Shown here piece after piece: positions 52,873 to 61,632 of a stretch of DNA of 64,000 bases. A program made the translations under genes and the position numbers. The stretch lies in contig NZ_LT703003.1 of NCBI RefSeq assembly GCF_900149695.1, forward strand, positions 248,001 to 312,000, given 5' to 3'. The notes under the pieces are model-generated. The model was not told the origin of the DNA. It searched no databases and saw only the letters and a program-made list of their open reading frames with translations. Source of the DNA: Anderseniella sp. Alg231-50. Lineage in GTDB: Bacteria; Pseudomonadota; Alphaproteobacteria; Rhizobiales; Aestuariivirgaceae. How positions within the stretch are numbered: position 1 is the stretch's first letter; each line of letters begins with the position of its first letter.

Positions 52873-52914
52873 ATGAATTTTCACGATTGGTGGCACGTCC
52901 ATGTCGAAAATTGA
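52873..52914 (+). CDS. Possible 13-residue leader peptide overlapping moaB
   Basis: MNFHDWWHVHVEN and TGA. It has a better ribosome site (CAGGAG, 7-12 bp upstream of the ATG) than moaB itself, whose ATG lies inside this frame in another phase. It could couple translation to moaB. It is too short to be sure. Confidence 0.3.
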   Translation: MNFHDWWHVHVEN

Positions 52915-53449
52915 CAAAACCAGGCCGTTCATCCCGGTTCGGATTGCAGTTCTGACAATATCCGACACACGTACCCTGGACGACGATAAATCCGGCAACA
53001 CACTGTCTCAGCTGTTGGCCGATGCAGGCCATGACCTGTCCGCACGGGCAATCTGCAAGGACGACATCCGCGCCATCCGCACGACTTTGCGGAAATGGTT
53101 CAAGCGCAGCGATACCGATGCGATTATCACCACCGGCGGCACCGGACTGACGGGCCGCGACGTCACCATCGAGGCGGTCCGGCCGCTGCTCGACAAGGAA
53201 GCCGACGGCTTTGCCACGGTGTTTCACATGATGTCATTCGGCAAGATCGGCACATCGACAGTGCAGTCGCGCACCATGGCCGGCATTGCGGCGGGCAAAT
53301 ACGTGTTCTGCCTGCCCGGATCACCGGGGGCGTGCAGGGACGGCTGGAACGAGATCTTGTCCAAGCAACTGGATTACCGGCACATGCCGTGCAATTTCGT
53401 GGAAATCATGCCGCGGCTGGACGAGCATCTGCAGCGCAGCAAGGGGTGA
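52901..53449 (+). CDS. moaB: Molybdenum cofactor biosynthesis protein B
   Basis: A 182-residue MoaB/MogA-like protein acting in molybdopterin adenylylation. VRIAVLTISDTRTLDDDKSG at the start, DAIITTGGTGLTGRDVTIEA (the molybdopterin-binding motif) and CLPGSPGACRDGW near the end. The ATG has a weak ribosome site and overlaps a small leader frame. The uracil-DNA glycosylase gene lies just upstream; the gap is only 93 bp. Confidence 0.93.
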   Translation: MSKIDKTRPFIPVRIAVLTISDTRTLDDDKSGNTLSQLLADAGHDLSARAICKDDIRAIRTTLRKWFKRSDTDAIITTGGTGLTGRDVTIEAVRPLLDKEADGFATVFHMMSFGKIGTSTVQSRTMAGIAAGKYVFCLPGSPGACRDGWNEILSKQLDYRHMPCNFVEIMPRLDEHLQRSKG

Positions 53450-53490
53450 AAGAGTGAACAACATTGCTCGGCAGTTGCTGCTTGTCTTAT

Positions 53491-53653
53491 TCCGCTCACG
53501 CAAGCAGCCCGCGGCTGCACTCCGCTAGGGTGCACTTCGTGCGTCGGCCCGTCGGCCCTGCCTCGGCACATACCGCGCTTCGGAAGAGGTTCATCACGAC
53601 GGTCGTTCTGGGTCGGAGAACGGCCTGAGCGAAGCGAAGAAAGCAGTTCGACC
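53491..53653 (-). repeat. Dispersed intergenic repeat, copy 2
   Basis: About 163 bp after moaB (convention: minus strand equals the orientation of copy 1 at 37544-37710). It begins CCGCTCACGCAAGCAGCC and ends GCAGTTCGACC. Strong blocks are shared with copy 1. Together with 53654-53788, where I see nothing else, it fills the gap between moaB and the exported hydrolase. Confidence 0.8.
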
Positions 53654-53788
53654 ACTAACAAGCAGCGCCATTATGTGAATTCAACTCAACTGAATGTGAT
53701 CTGTCCCGCCATATCATCGTTATACGGTGCATGCATGCTCCCACAGAGTATGCCTTCCTAAATCCTCAACAAAACAGGGGTAAGACCG

Positions 53789-54778
53789 ATGACCAATTCC
53801 AATATTTCCCGGCGAAACGTTCTTGCAGGGGCAGCGGTTGCCACTGCCGCTGCACCATTTGCAGGTTCGCTCGCGGTATCTCCGGCAGCCGCAAAGGCGC
53901 CGATGGCCAAGGTGGACCATCCGACCCACCGCCGTTTCAAGCTTGGCGAGTTTGACGTCACCACCATCAATGACGGCGCCATCAACCTGGAAAATCCGCA
54001 AGGCATTTTCGGCACCAACGCGTCAAAGGAAGATTTTGAAGCCCAGGCAAAAGCCAACTTCCTGCCCACCGACAAGCTGCAGATCGGCTTTACACCGGTG
54101 ATCATCAATACCGGCAGCGAGCTGGTGCTGTTCGACACCGGTAATGGCGAGGCCCGTATGCCGGCTGCCGGCCAGCTGATCCACTCCACGTTGCAAGCTG
54201 CAGGCTATACGGCTGACCAGGTCGACAAGGTGGTTATCACCCACTACCACCCGGACCATATCGGCGGGCTGATGATGGGCGGCAAGCCGACCTTCGCCAA
54301 TGCAACCTATGTGGCAAGTGCTACCGAACATGATTTCTGGTCAGCGCCGGACCGCATGTCCGGCGGCACGGGACGCGTCGCCAAGCTGACCGCCAGCAAT
54401 GTCACCCCGCTGGCTGAGAAGATGACATTCGTGAAAGACGGCGATGACGTCGCAGCAGGCATTCGCGCCATGGCGACCAATGGTCATACGCCCGGCCATA
54501 CGGCATATTCCATCGAAAGCGCCGGCAAGCGCATCATCGTGGCCGGTGACTTCGCCAACCAACCGGCACTGTCGATCGCAAAGCCCGACTGGCATGTGAA
54601 ATTCGACATGGACAAGGACGCAGCTGTTGCCACGCGCAAGAAGATGCTGGACATGCTGGCTGCCGACCGGGTGCCGTTCACCAGTTACCACATGCCGTTC
54701 CCGGCAGTGGGATACATCGATAAAACCGCTGACGGCGGCTATCACTACGTACCGGTGAGCTACCAGCTCGACGTTTAA
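53789..54778 (+). CDS. Tat-exported metallo-beta-lactamase-fold hydrolase
   Basis: A 329-residue periplasmic metallohydrolase. The twin-arginine signal is SRRNVLAGAAVATAAAPFAG (residues 7-27), then a MBL fold with HYHPDHIGG at 152-160 (H152, H154, D156, H157), DTGNGE at 116-121, and the HTPGHT and AGDF motifs further on. It resembles lactonase-like or quorum-quenching-like exported MBL proteins of proteobacteria, but the substrate is unknown. Confidence 0.9.
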   Translation: MTNSNISRRNVLAGAAVATAAAPFAGSLAVSPAAAKAPMAKVDHPTHRRFKLGEFDVTTINDGAINLENPQGIFGTNASKEDFEAQAKANFLPTDKLQIGFTPVIINTGSELVLFDTGNGEARMPAAGQLIHSTLQAAGYTADQVDKVVITHYHPDHIGGLMMGGKPTFANATYVASATEHDFWSAPDRMSGGTGRVAKLTASNVTPLAEKMTFVKDGDDVAAGIRAMATNGHTPGHTAYSIESAGKRIIVAGDFANQPALSIAKPDWHVKFDMDKDAAVATRKKMLDMLAADRVPFTSYHMPFPAVGYIDKTADGGYHYVPVSYQLDV

Positions 54779-54788
54779 CGTCCGGTTT

Positions 54789-55385
54789 TTATCGGCCACG
54801 CAACCAGTTGCGATAGCTTGCAGCGTCATCGACGTCTGCGAGCTGTCGCAACAGCTTTACCGAGCCACCTTCGAGATTTGTCATGGTGTCTGCCAGTGCG
54901 TGCTCGCTTGACCAGCGCACATTGTCGAACATCTGCAGCACCGTGCGCCTGCGGGACTGGCCGACGAGCCAGTAACCGCCGTCCGGCGCGGGCCCGAATA
55001 CCGCATCATGACGCCCGAGCTGATGAAAGGCATTTGCGATGTCAGCGCGTTCAATGTTGGGAATGTCGCTGCCGATGATCACCACCGGACCGGTGGGCAG
55101 CGTATTGAACATGCGCTGCATGCGGTCGCCGAGATCGCCGGTTCCCTGGTCGACCAGATGGACATCTTGCGGCCAGACACGGGCATTGAGTTCATGCACG
55201 CCCGATACGGCGATCCAGGTCTGCCAGCGCGGGTCACGTGCCAGCGTGTTGAGGGTTTCCGCCAGCATGACGCGATAGGCCCGGGTTGCCTCCATGGCGC
55301 CAATACCCGCGCCGAGCCTCGTCTTGACCCGGCCGATGCGAGGCTGCTTGGCCATGACCAGCAGGTGTTGGGGCCGCGGGCTCAT
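54789..55385 (-). CDS. TIGR04282-family glycosyltransferase-like protein (arsenosugar family)
   Basis: A 198-residue protein of the GT-A-like family annotated as arsenosugar biosynthesis glycosyltransferase. HLLVMAKQPRIGRVKTRLGA near the start is the nucleotide-binding signature; VVIIGSDIPNIERADI and FGPAPDGGYWLVG follow. I set the start at MSPRPQHLL, whose ATG overlaps the stop of the upstream glycosyltransferase gene by 4 bp. The family name comes from genomic context in cyanobacteria; the function here is not shown. Confidence 0.85.
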   Translation of the reverse strand: MSPRPQHLLVMAKQPRIGRVKTRLGAGIGAMEATRAYRVMLAETLNTLARDPRWQTWIAVSGVHELNARVWPQDVHLVDQGTGDLGDRMQRMFNTLPTGPVVIIGSDIPNIERADIANAFHQLGRHDAVFGPAPDGGYWLVGQSRRRTVLQMFDNVRWSSEHALADTMTNLEGGSVKLLRQLADVDDAASYRNWLRGR

Positions 55386-56047
55386 TTGTAAAATCGCCTG
55401 ATGCGCTCGGGCGACACGCCGACCGACCACATGGCAAGGCAGGTCAGATTGCGGATGATGCGTGCGGCATACCCATCGCGGACATAGCGTTCAGCACTGG
55501 TGATGGCGGGAACGTCCAGATAGGCCAGACGCGACCTGCCGATGCGGCTGACCAGGTCGACATCCTCCATCAGGGGCAGCGGGCGAAAGCCGCCGGCCTC
55601 TTCATAAAGGCTGCGTGACACCAGCAGGCCCTGGTCGCCATACGGCATGGCAAACACCCGGCAGCGCAGGACAACAAGCTTTTCGAGAATTCTTGCCTTG
55701 ATACTCGCATCATCCATTTCAAAGCGAAACACTGCGGCCTTGCGGCTTCCTGCCATGTGAGCGCGAACCGCCCGGGCCCAACCCTTGCCGAGCACAGTGT
55801 CTGCATGCAGGAACAGCAACCAGTCGCCCGTTGCCGCTGTCGCACCGTGCGCCATCTGAACCCCTCGCCCCGATTGTCCCCGCAACAACACAGCGTCGAA
55901 CTCGCTGACATCAGGCGCCGTCACGGACCCGCCGTCAGCGACGATGATTTCAGCGATACCCGCCTCATCCCTGCCTGCGGCCAGACAGGCAAGCGTGCGC
56001 GGCAGACTGGCATTGGCGTTGCGGGTTGGAATGATGACCGACAGCAT
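55382..56047 (-). CDS. TIGR04283-family glycosyltransferase (arsenosugar family)
   Basis: A 221-residue family-2 (GT-A) glycosyltransferase. MLSVIIPTRNANASLPRTLA opens it, IVADGGSV follows, and LLFLHADTVLGKGWARAV holds the DxD-like metal site. GDQGLLVSRSLYEEAGGFRP is typical of the family. The 4-bp ATGA overlap with the next gene shows coupled translation of a two-gene unit. The acceptor is unknown. Confidence 0.87.
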   Translation of the reverse strand: MLSVIIPTRNANASLPRTLACLAAGRDEAGIAEIIVADGGSVTAPDVSEFDAVLLRGQSGRGVQMAHGATAATGDWLLFLHADTVLGKGWARAVRAHMAGSRKAAVFRFEMDDASIKARILEKLVVLRCRVFAMPYGDQGLLVSRSLYEEAGGFRPLPLMEDVDLVSRIGRSRLAYLDVPAITSAERYVRDGYAARIIRNLTCLAMWSVGVSPERIRRFYK

Positions 56048-56106
56048 GATGGCCGGACAATAACGTCCGCATGATTGAGTTGGAACATGTGATTTTCATG
56101 TTTTTT

Positions 56107-56121
56107 GTTCTTGTTATGTTC
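56107..56121 (+). promoter_or_regulatory. LexA (SOS) box, alphaproteobacterial type
   Basis: GTTC-TTGTTAT-GTTC matches GTTC-N7-GTTC, the direct-repeat operator of alphaproteobacterial LexA. It is followed by a -10-like TATAGC (about 56134-56139) and the radical SAM start at 56149, a position from which LexA would block transcription. Confidence 0.65.
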
Positions 56122-56148
56122 TATTTTCTGATATAGCATTCCCCAATC

Positions 56149-57279
56149 ATGAACGTATACCCCAATCCCTCCCGGCTTGACCTGTCCAGCGCGCCCGCAA
56201 CAGCGCCTGCAATACCGCAGGTCAAGGCGCGCGGACGTGGTGTCGGCAGTAATTCAAGCGGACGCTTTGAAGCCTTCAAGCGATCAGGCATCGATGATGG
56301 CTGGTACCGTGAAGATGAAGACCTGCCGGTCCTGAAAACCCATGTAACGGAAGAGGCTGCGCGCTCCATCATTGCCCGCAACATTTCGCCGGATATCTCG
56401 TTTGACCGTTCTATCAACCCCTATCGCGGTTGCGAGCATGGCTGTTCTTACTGTTATGCTCGGCCCAGTCACGCCTATATGGGCCTGTCTGCCGGGCTCG
56501 ACTTCGAGAGCCGGCTGTTTGCCAAGACCAATGCGGTCGAGTTGCTGCACAAGGAACTGGGCGCAAAGGGCTATGAGCCGGCGACCATTGCCCTGGGTGC
56601 GAATACCGACCCTTACCAGCCGGTTGAGCGGCAGTACCGTCTGACCCGCGAAATCCTGAAAATGCTGAACGAGTGCAATCACCCGGTCGGCATTGTCACA
56701 AAGTCCGCGCTGGTGACCCGCGACATCGATATTCTGAAACCCATGGCCGAGAAAGGCCTGGTCAAGGTTGCCGTGTCGATCACCACGCTGGACCACAAGC
56801 TCTCGCGCCAGATGGAACCACGCGCCTCTACACCGGGCAGAAGGCTGCAGGCACTTGAGCTTCTGTCGGCTGCGGGTATTCCCACTGTCGTCATGACGGC
56901 GCCCGTCATTCCGGCGATCAACGACATGGCAATCGAGAAACTTCTCGGCGCGGCACAGGCCGCGGGTGCGAGCGAGGCAGGCTATGTGCTGCTGCGCCTG
57001 CCGCATGAGTTGAAAGACCTGTTTTGCGAGTGGCTGGAGCGTGAATTTCCCGACCGGGCAAAACACGTGATGAACCTTGTGCGCGACATTCGCGGCGGCC
57101 GCGACAATGATCCCGAATTCGGCGCGCGCATGACCGGTCGCGGACCCTATGCCTGGCAGATCGGGCGGCGGTTTGAACTGGCCTGCAAGCGACTGGGCCT
57201 GAACAAGGTGAAACTGAAACTGCGCGCCGACCTGTTTGAACGGCCCATTCAGCCGGGAGAACAGCTGTCGCTGCTCTAG
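56149..57279 (+). CDS. PA0069-type radical SAM protein (SplB-related)
   Basis: A 376-residue radical SAM enzyme of the family related to spore photoproduct lyase. The cluster motif CEHGCSYC is at C95, C99 and C102 in NPYRGCEHGCSYCYARPSH; RGVGSNSSGRFEAF and LGANTDPYQPVE are family features. A LexA-type box overlaps its promoter, which suggests induction by DNA damage and fits a DNA-repair function, although none is proven. The TAG stop lies in the end of the element at 57276-57542. Confidence 0.88.
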   Translation: MNVYPNPSRLDLSSAPATAPAIPQVKARGRGVGSNSSGRFEAFKRSGIDDGWYREDEDLPVLKTHVTEEAARSIIARNISPDISFDRSINPYRGCEHGCSYCYARPSHAYMGLSAGLDFESRLFAKTNAVELLHKELGAKGYEPATIALGANTDPYQPVERQYRLTREILKMLNECNHPVGIVTKSALVTRDIDILKPMAEKGLVKVAVSITTLDHKLSRQMEPRASTPGRRLQALELLSAAGIPTVVMTAPVIPAINDMAIEKLLGAAQAAGASEAGYVLLRLPHELKDLFCEWLEREFPDRAKHVMNLVRDIRGGRDNDPEFGARMTGRGPYAWQIGRRFELACKRLGLNKVKLKLRADLFERPIQPGEQLSLL

Positions 57280-57542
57280 AGCCTATTACACCTGAATATA
57301 TGCGTTTGATGGCATCAAATCAGTTCATTCGGCTAGGCGCAAAACGAAGCGCGATGCGGAGCATCGGGCAAGGTTTGCAACAACGCAGATGGACTGATTT
57401 GGTTCACCGAAGGCCGGTTTTCTGCGCTCACTGGACAGCGTTACGCCTCCCTTGTGGTCACCAGACCAAGGCGGGAGCCGTGCCTTGCCAGCAAACGCAG
57501 AAAACCGGTCAAATGCCTATATTCAGGTGTAAAAGGCTCTAG
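57276..57542. mobile_element. 267-bp MITE-like element with 25-bp inverted ends
   Basis: The 25-bp ends, 57276-57300 and 57518-57542, match at 24 of 25 positions when one is reverse-complemented (outer CTAGAGCCT, inner TTACACCTGAATATA). Inside are two further stem pairs: AAATCAGTTCAT (57317-57328) with ATGGACTGATTT (57389-57400), and CCGGTTTTCTGCG (57414-57426) with CGCAGAAAACCGG (57496-57508). No protein is encoded. Both flanking convergent genes use the element's terminal CTAG as their TAG stop codons. Confidence 0.8.
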
Positions 57543-58561
57543 ACCACCCAGTCGAAGGCATATCCGGCAGCCAGGGATCCGGACAGCGCCAGCACGAGAT
57601 AGAGAACAAACGGCTTGAGCCTGAGCACCGGGAAGATGGCCATTGCCCCCCAGATGCTGACCACGCCGCCGGAAACCAGAAAGGCCATGGCAGCGCCCGG
57701 TGACATGCCGTGATCCATGAGCCCGCGCGTCAGCGGCAGGGCGGCATAGCCGTCCAGATAAGCAGGCGCGCCGACAAATACCGCAAACGGTATCGCCCAC
57801 CATACGTCACTGCCGACATAGGCGGACAGCGCATCCGGCTGCAAAACCGCGTTCAGGGCATATTCGGCTGCAAACGCCGGGATGAGGCAAATCAGGATCA
57901 GCCTGGTCGTCGCGGCGAAGTTTTCACGAAAAATATCCTTGCGCTGCCGGTCTTTCCAGATGCGGGCATCAAACGGCAGGGCAGCGCCGCAATTGCGCTG
58001 CGACAGTTTCCCGACGATCCGGTTGCTGCGCAAGGAGACCATCGCCCAGTCGCGCCGGGCAAAGACCGAGGTGATGGCACCGCCCCACAATCCGAGACCA
58101 AAGGCAGCCACGGTCTTGCCGACCGCAAACCCGACACCCAGGGTCGCCGCGGTCGTTGCCAGCATGGCCGGGTCGGTCACCGGCGACGACAACCAGAATG
58201 CCATGACCGGGGCCAGCGGCACCCCGGCGGCCAGCAATCCGGCCATCAGCGGCAATACGGTCACGCCGCAAACAGGCGTAATCGCGCCGATCGCCGATGC
58301 CGCAACAATGGAATAGAGTATGCGCCCTTCAAAAACCCCTGCGATATGACTGCCCGCGCCGCTGGCCATGATCCAGGCCGCAAGTAGAATGCCGGGAATG
58401 ACGATCGGCGCCACCACCACAAGGCCCCAGACTACAAATCCAGCCATTTCCAGCAGGGTTTGCGGCCATAACAGAGCGAAAGCCAGGCCACACACCGCCG
58501 CCAGACCCAGCAGAAACTTCAGTGAGGTGGGACGTTTGGCCGTTTGACTGTGGTCAGACAT
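57539..58561 (-). CDS. Membrane permease, DUF318/ArsP-type
   Basis: A 340-residue integral membrane protein with about eight hydrophobic segments in two halves. GAITPVCGVTVLPLMAGLLA and SPVTDPAMLATT in the first half and FVGAPAYLDGYAALPLTRGL in the second are typical of the PF03773 permeases, which include ArsP organoarsenical exporters. The nearby arsenosugar-family glycosyltransferases and the ArsN1-like gene make an arsenical substrate worth testing, but the family also contains unrelated transporters. The start is ATG at MSDHSQTAKRP; a LysR gene is divergent. Confidence 0.82.
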   Translation of the reverse strand: MSDHSQTAKRPTSLKFLLGLAAVCGLAFALLWPQTLLEMAGFVVWGLVVVAPIVIPGILLAAWIMASGAGSHIAGVFEGRILYSIVAASAIGAITPVCGVTVLPLMAGLLAAGVPLAPVMAFWLSSPVTDPAMLATTAATLGVGFAVGKTVAAFGLGLWGGAITSVFARRDWAMVSLRSNRIVGKLSQRNCGAALPFDARIWKDRQRKDIFRENFAATTRLILICLIPAFAAEYALNAVLQPDALSAYVGSDVWWAIPFAVFVGAPAYLDGYAALPLTRGLMDHGMSPGAAMAFLVSGGVVSIWGAMAIFPVLRLKPFVLYLVLALSGSLAAGYAFDWVV

Positions 58562-58657
58562 GAACTGTGCTCCGTCTTTCAAGGACTGCTTGGAAAATGC
58601 GCTTGAATGGGCCATATGTAAAACGGGTAATACAAAACTCAGCTATGAGAATTTCCG

Positions 58658-59512
58658 ATGGATCAATTGAACAGTGAACTGTTGCGCACCTTCCTGGCGG
58701 TGGCCGAGACCGGCAGCATGACGGAAGGCGCTGCCCGCATTTTCAGGTCGCAGTCGGCAGCCAGCCTGCAGATCAGGAAGCTGGAGGAATTGCTCGGCCA
58801 ACCGGTTTTTGACCGGCACGGGCGCGGTGTCGCCCTGACGGCCACCGGTGAGAGGCTGCTGCCCATCGCGCACGACGTCACCCGCACCCTGTCGTCCGCC
58901 ATGCGCGAACTGACATCGGACGGCCTGCGCGGTAAACTGCGCCTCGGCATACCGGACGACCAAAACCAGCAGATGTTGTCCCAGATCATCAGCGAGTTTG
59001 CCCAGTCCCATCCCCAGGTCGAACTCGAAGTGTCATGCGCACTGAGCGCCGGATTTCCCGGCGCCCTTGCGTCCGGCGATCTTGATATTGCCGTCTACGA
59101 AGTCGAGCAACCCGGCAGTGAGCACGAGATACTGCGGGAGGAACAGACCTTCTGGATGATGTCGCGACACCATGACCTGCTGCAGCGCGACCCGCTGCCG
59201 GTTGCGCTGTTTGACCGTGAGTGCTGGTGGCGGGATGCGGCACTTGCAGCGCTGCACGGCTCAGGACGCCGGTTCCGGATTGTCTATTCCAGCCAGAGTG
59301 TCACAGGCGTCTCCGCTGCCATCGAGGCGGGCGTCGCAATCGGGCTTTTGGGACAATCATCGCTGACCGGCAACCTGACATGCCTGGGACAAGAGCACGG
59401 CTTTGCCGGCATGCCGACATCAAAGCTTGTCCTTGGCACCCGGGGCGGTGGCGATGATGCGCCCATGCGGGCGATGAAATCGGCAATCCGGCAGGCGTTT
59501 TCCACGGCATGA
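58658..59512 (+). CDS. LysR-family transcriptional regulator
   Basis: A 284-residue LTTR: HTH with GSMTEGAARIFRSQSAASLQ and IRKLEELLGQPVFDRHGRGV, followed by an effector domain (LRLGIPDDQNQQMLSQIISE). It is divergent from the DUF318/ArsP-type permease gene (97-bp gap) and upstream of an AEC transporter gene. Either may be its target; the divergent arrangement favours the permease. Confidence 0.9.
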   Translation: MDQLNSELLRTFLAVAETGSMTEGAARIFRSQSAASLQIRKLEELLGQPVFDRHGRGVALTATGERLLPIAHDVTRTLSSAMRELTSDGLRGKLRLGIPDDQNQQMLSQIISEFAQSHPQVELEVSCALSAGFPGALASGDLDIAVYEVEQPGSEHEILREEQTFWMMSRHHDLLQRDPLPVALFDRECWWRDAALAALHGSGRRFRIVYSSQSVTGVSAAIEAGVAIGLLGQSSLTGNLTCLGQEHGFAGMPTSKLVLGTRGGGDDAPMRAMKSAIRQAFSTA

Positions 59513-59603
59513 CCCACGCGTCGCCTCAAGCCTAGCCAACATGACCGTATTCATCGTATTGCTGGTCTGACAACCTTTCACGCTGCGAAGAAAAGGCCAT
59601 TAA

Positions 59604-60536
59604 GTGGGCAGTACAACCATCAACATCGTACTGCCGCTGTTCGGCATTCTGCTGGCCGGGTATTTCGCCGGCCGTTCCGGCCTGTTCGGAGACACCAGCA
59701 GTGCTGTCCTGAACCGCTTTGTGTTCGTGGTTTCGCTGCCTGCCCTGGTCTTCGTTTCCCTGTCCCGGGTCACGGTGGACCAGTTCTTCAACTGGCCGTT
59801 CCTGGGCACCCTGGGCGGCGGCATGCTGGCGACATTCCTCATCTCCATGGCGGTAGCCCGGGTGGTGTTTCCCGGCGGCCTGGCGCAACTTGGCCTGCAC
59901 GGGCTGACCGCGATGTACTCCAGCACCGGGTATATCGGGTTGCCAATCCTGCTGATCGCATACGGCAATGAAGCACTGGTTCCCGGCATCATCGGTGCAG
60001 TGATCACCGGAGCCGTGTTCCTGCCGCTTGCGATCATTCTTGTCGAAATCGGCAATGCTGACAAGGGCCGGGCCTTCAGCCTGGCACCGCTTATCAATGT
60101 AGCACGCACGCCTGTATTCATGGCAACCGCGGCGGGCCTGCTGGTATCGGCTTCGGGCTTTGAACTTCCCAAACCCGTCGGGATGTTCTGTGACCTTCTG
60201 GGTGGCGCATTCACCCCGTGTGCCCTGTTTTCGGCAGGGCTGTTCATGGTCGGATGTTCCGTCAAAGGCGATGGCCGGGAGATCGGCTGGCTGGTCATGA
60301 TGAAGCTGGCCATCCATCCGCTCATCACCTGGTGGCTGGCCTATCACGTATTTGAGCTGGACGGCATACTGCCTGCGGTCGCGGTCTTACAGGCGGCTTT
60401 GCCCAGTGGCGTGCCGGTTTTCGTGCTGGCCCAGCAATACGGAATCTTCGTTGCCCGCGCCAACGCTGTCGTGGTGATTTCGACGGTGTTGTCGGTTGTG
60501 ACACTGTCGGTTCTGCTTGGCGTGCTGGTTGCATGA
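59604..60536 (+). CDS. AEC (auxin efflux carrier) family transporter
   Basis: A 310-residue membrane protein of ten predicted hydrophobic segments in two five-helix halves: LFGILLAGYFAGRSGLF at the start, YSSTGYIGLPILLIAYGNEA with the family's conserved N-x-x motif in the middle and AALPSGVPVFVLAQQYG near the end. The start is GTG, preceded by GAAGAAAAGG. The family moves organic acids or amino-acid-like compounds; the substrate is unknown. Confidence 0.87.
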   Translation: MGSTTINIVLPLFGILLAGYFAGRSGLFGDTSSAVLNRFVFVVSLPALVFVSLSRVTVDQFFNWPFLGTLGGGMLATFLISMAVARVVFPGGLAQLGLHGLTAMYSSTGYIGLPILLIAYGNEALVPGIIGAVITGAVFLPLAIILVEIGNADKGRAFSLAPLINVARTPVFMATAAGLLVSASGFELPKPVGMFCDLLGGAFTPCALFSAGLFMVGCSVKGDGREIGWLVMMKLAIHPLITWWLAYHVFELDGILPAVAVLQAALPSGVPVFVLAQQYGIFVARANAVVVISTVLSVVTLSVLLGVLVA

Positions 60537-60547
60537 ACGCGGCCGGG

Positions 60548-61489
60548 TCAGGATCGCTTCCTGCCGGTAAACGTGGCACCGATGGCAGCGGACATGACCG
60601 CGGCAGCAGCAAGCAGACCGCGCGCCTCGATGGCTTCGCTGAGCAGCATGGCGCCAACTATCATGGCCACAACGGGTTCAATCGCCAGGATGATGCCATG
60701 CCTGCGCAGCGGCATGGTTTTCAGGGCTTCAAACTCCAGAACCGTTGGTATGGTCGTTGACAGAACCGCGACGCCCAGCACAAGCAGCAGCACAGTAGGT
60801 GCGACCTGAAGAATGTCAGCGTTGACAACGGCCAAAGGTGTCAGCATCAGGGCTGCTACAATCATTGCCGGCGACAGACCGCTGCCGCCCGGGAAAATAC
60901 GTCCGACCCGGACACTCAGAAGAATGAAGGCGGCCCAGGCACACCCGGTGATGGCCGCAAACAGAACGCCCCACGGGTCCAGCCCGCTGCCTATGTCCGG
61001 TGTGAGCAAGGCAAGACCAAGCCCGGCAAGCGCAATCCACAGAAAGTCAACCGGCCGCCTGGAACTGAAAACCGCCACCGCGAGCGGTCCCATAAACTCG
61101 ATCGTTACTGCGGTACCCAGGGGAATGCGGGCAATTGCATGGAAGAAGCACAGGTTCTGGATGGCAATGACGCAGCCAAACAGCACAATGAGCCCGGCAT
61201 TCCTGCGCAATGTCGCGTCGAACACCGGCGGGGCTGCGACCGCCACCAGAAGCGCGCCGAACGCCACTCTCAGAAACACGGTGCCGCTTGGCCCCAGTGT
61301 CGAGAACAGATGAATTGCCAGCACGGAGCCGAGTTGCACTGAAATAATTGCCAGCAGCAGCAGGCCCGTCGGCGGGATCGTGCCGAGTACCCGCGACATG
61401 GTGCGGGTCAGGGACTTCCAGTCCGGCGGACCTGGAAAACCGCAACTGGAAACGGTTGCTCCAGCCAGTGCCTGTCGAGTGTCTGTCAT
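60548..61489 (-). CDS. EamA family transporter (RhtA-like)
   Basis: A 313-residue membrane protein with ten predicted helices and two EamA repeats: [19 protein letters not shown] and [20 protein letters not shown] in the first, [18 protein letters not shown] in the second. It resembles the RhtA-type threonine/homoserine exporters. It is convergent with the AEC gene (11-bp gap). Substrate by similarity only. Confidence 0.87.
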   Translation of the reverse strand: MTDTRQALAGATVSSCGFPGPPDWKSLTRTMSRVLGTIPPTGLLLLAIISVQLGSVLAIHLFSTLGPSGTVFLRVAFGALLVAVAAPPVFDATLRRNAGLIVLFGCVIAIQNLCFFHAIARIPLGTAVTIEFMGPLAVAVFSSRRPVDFLWIALAGLGLALLTPDIGSGLDPWGVLFAAITGCAWAAFILLSVRVGRIFPGGSGLSPAMIVAALMLTPLAVVNADILQVAPTVLLLVLGVAVLSTTIPTVLEFEALKTMPLRRHGIILAIEPVVAMIVGAMLLSEAIEARGLLAAAAVMSAAIGATFTGRKRS

Positions 61490-61632
61490 CGGTTACGGTT
61501 CCCGCCCACTGTGAGTTCCTGCAGGAACCAGCAGACCATGAAATGCGAGAACCTGGCAACGCTGCATCGTCAGAATGCCGGCTGGCGGCCTGGCCGGGGC
61601 AAACAGCTATCGCATCTGCGGCCGCATTCGCT

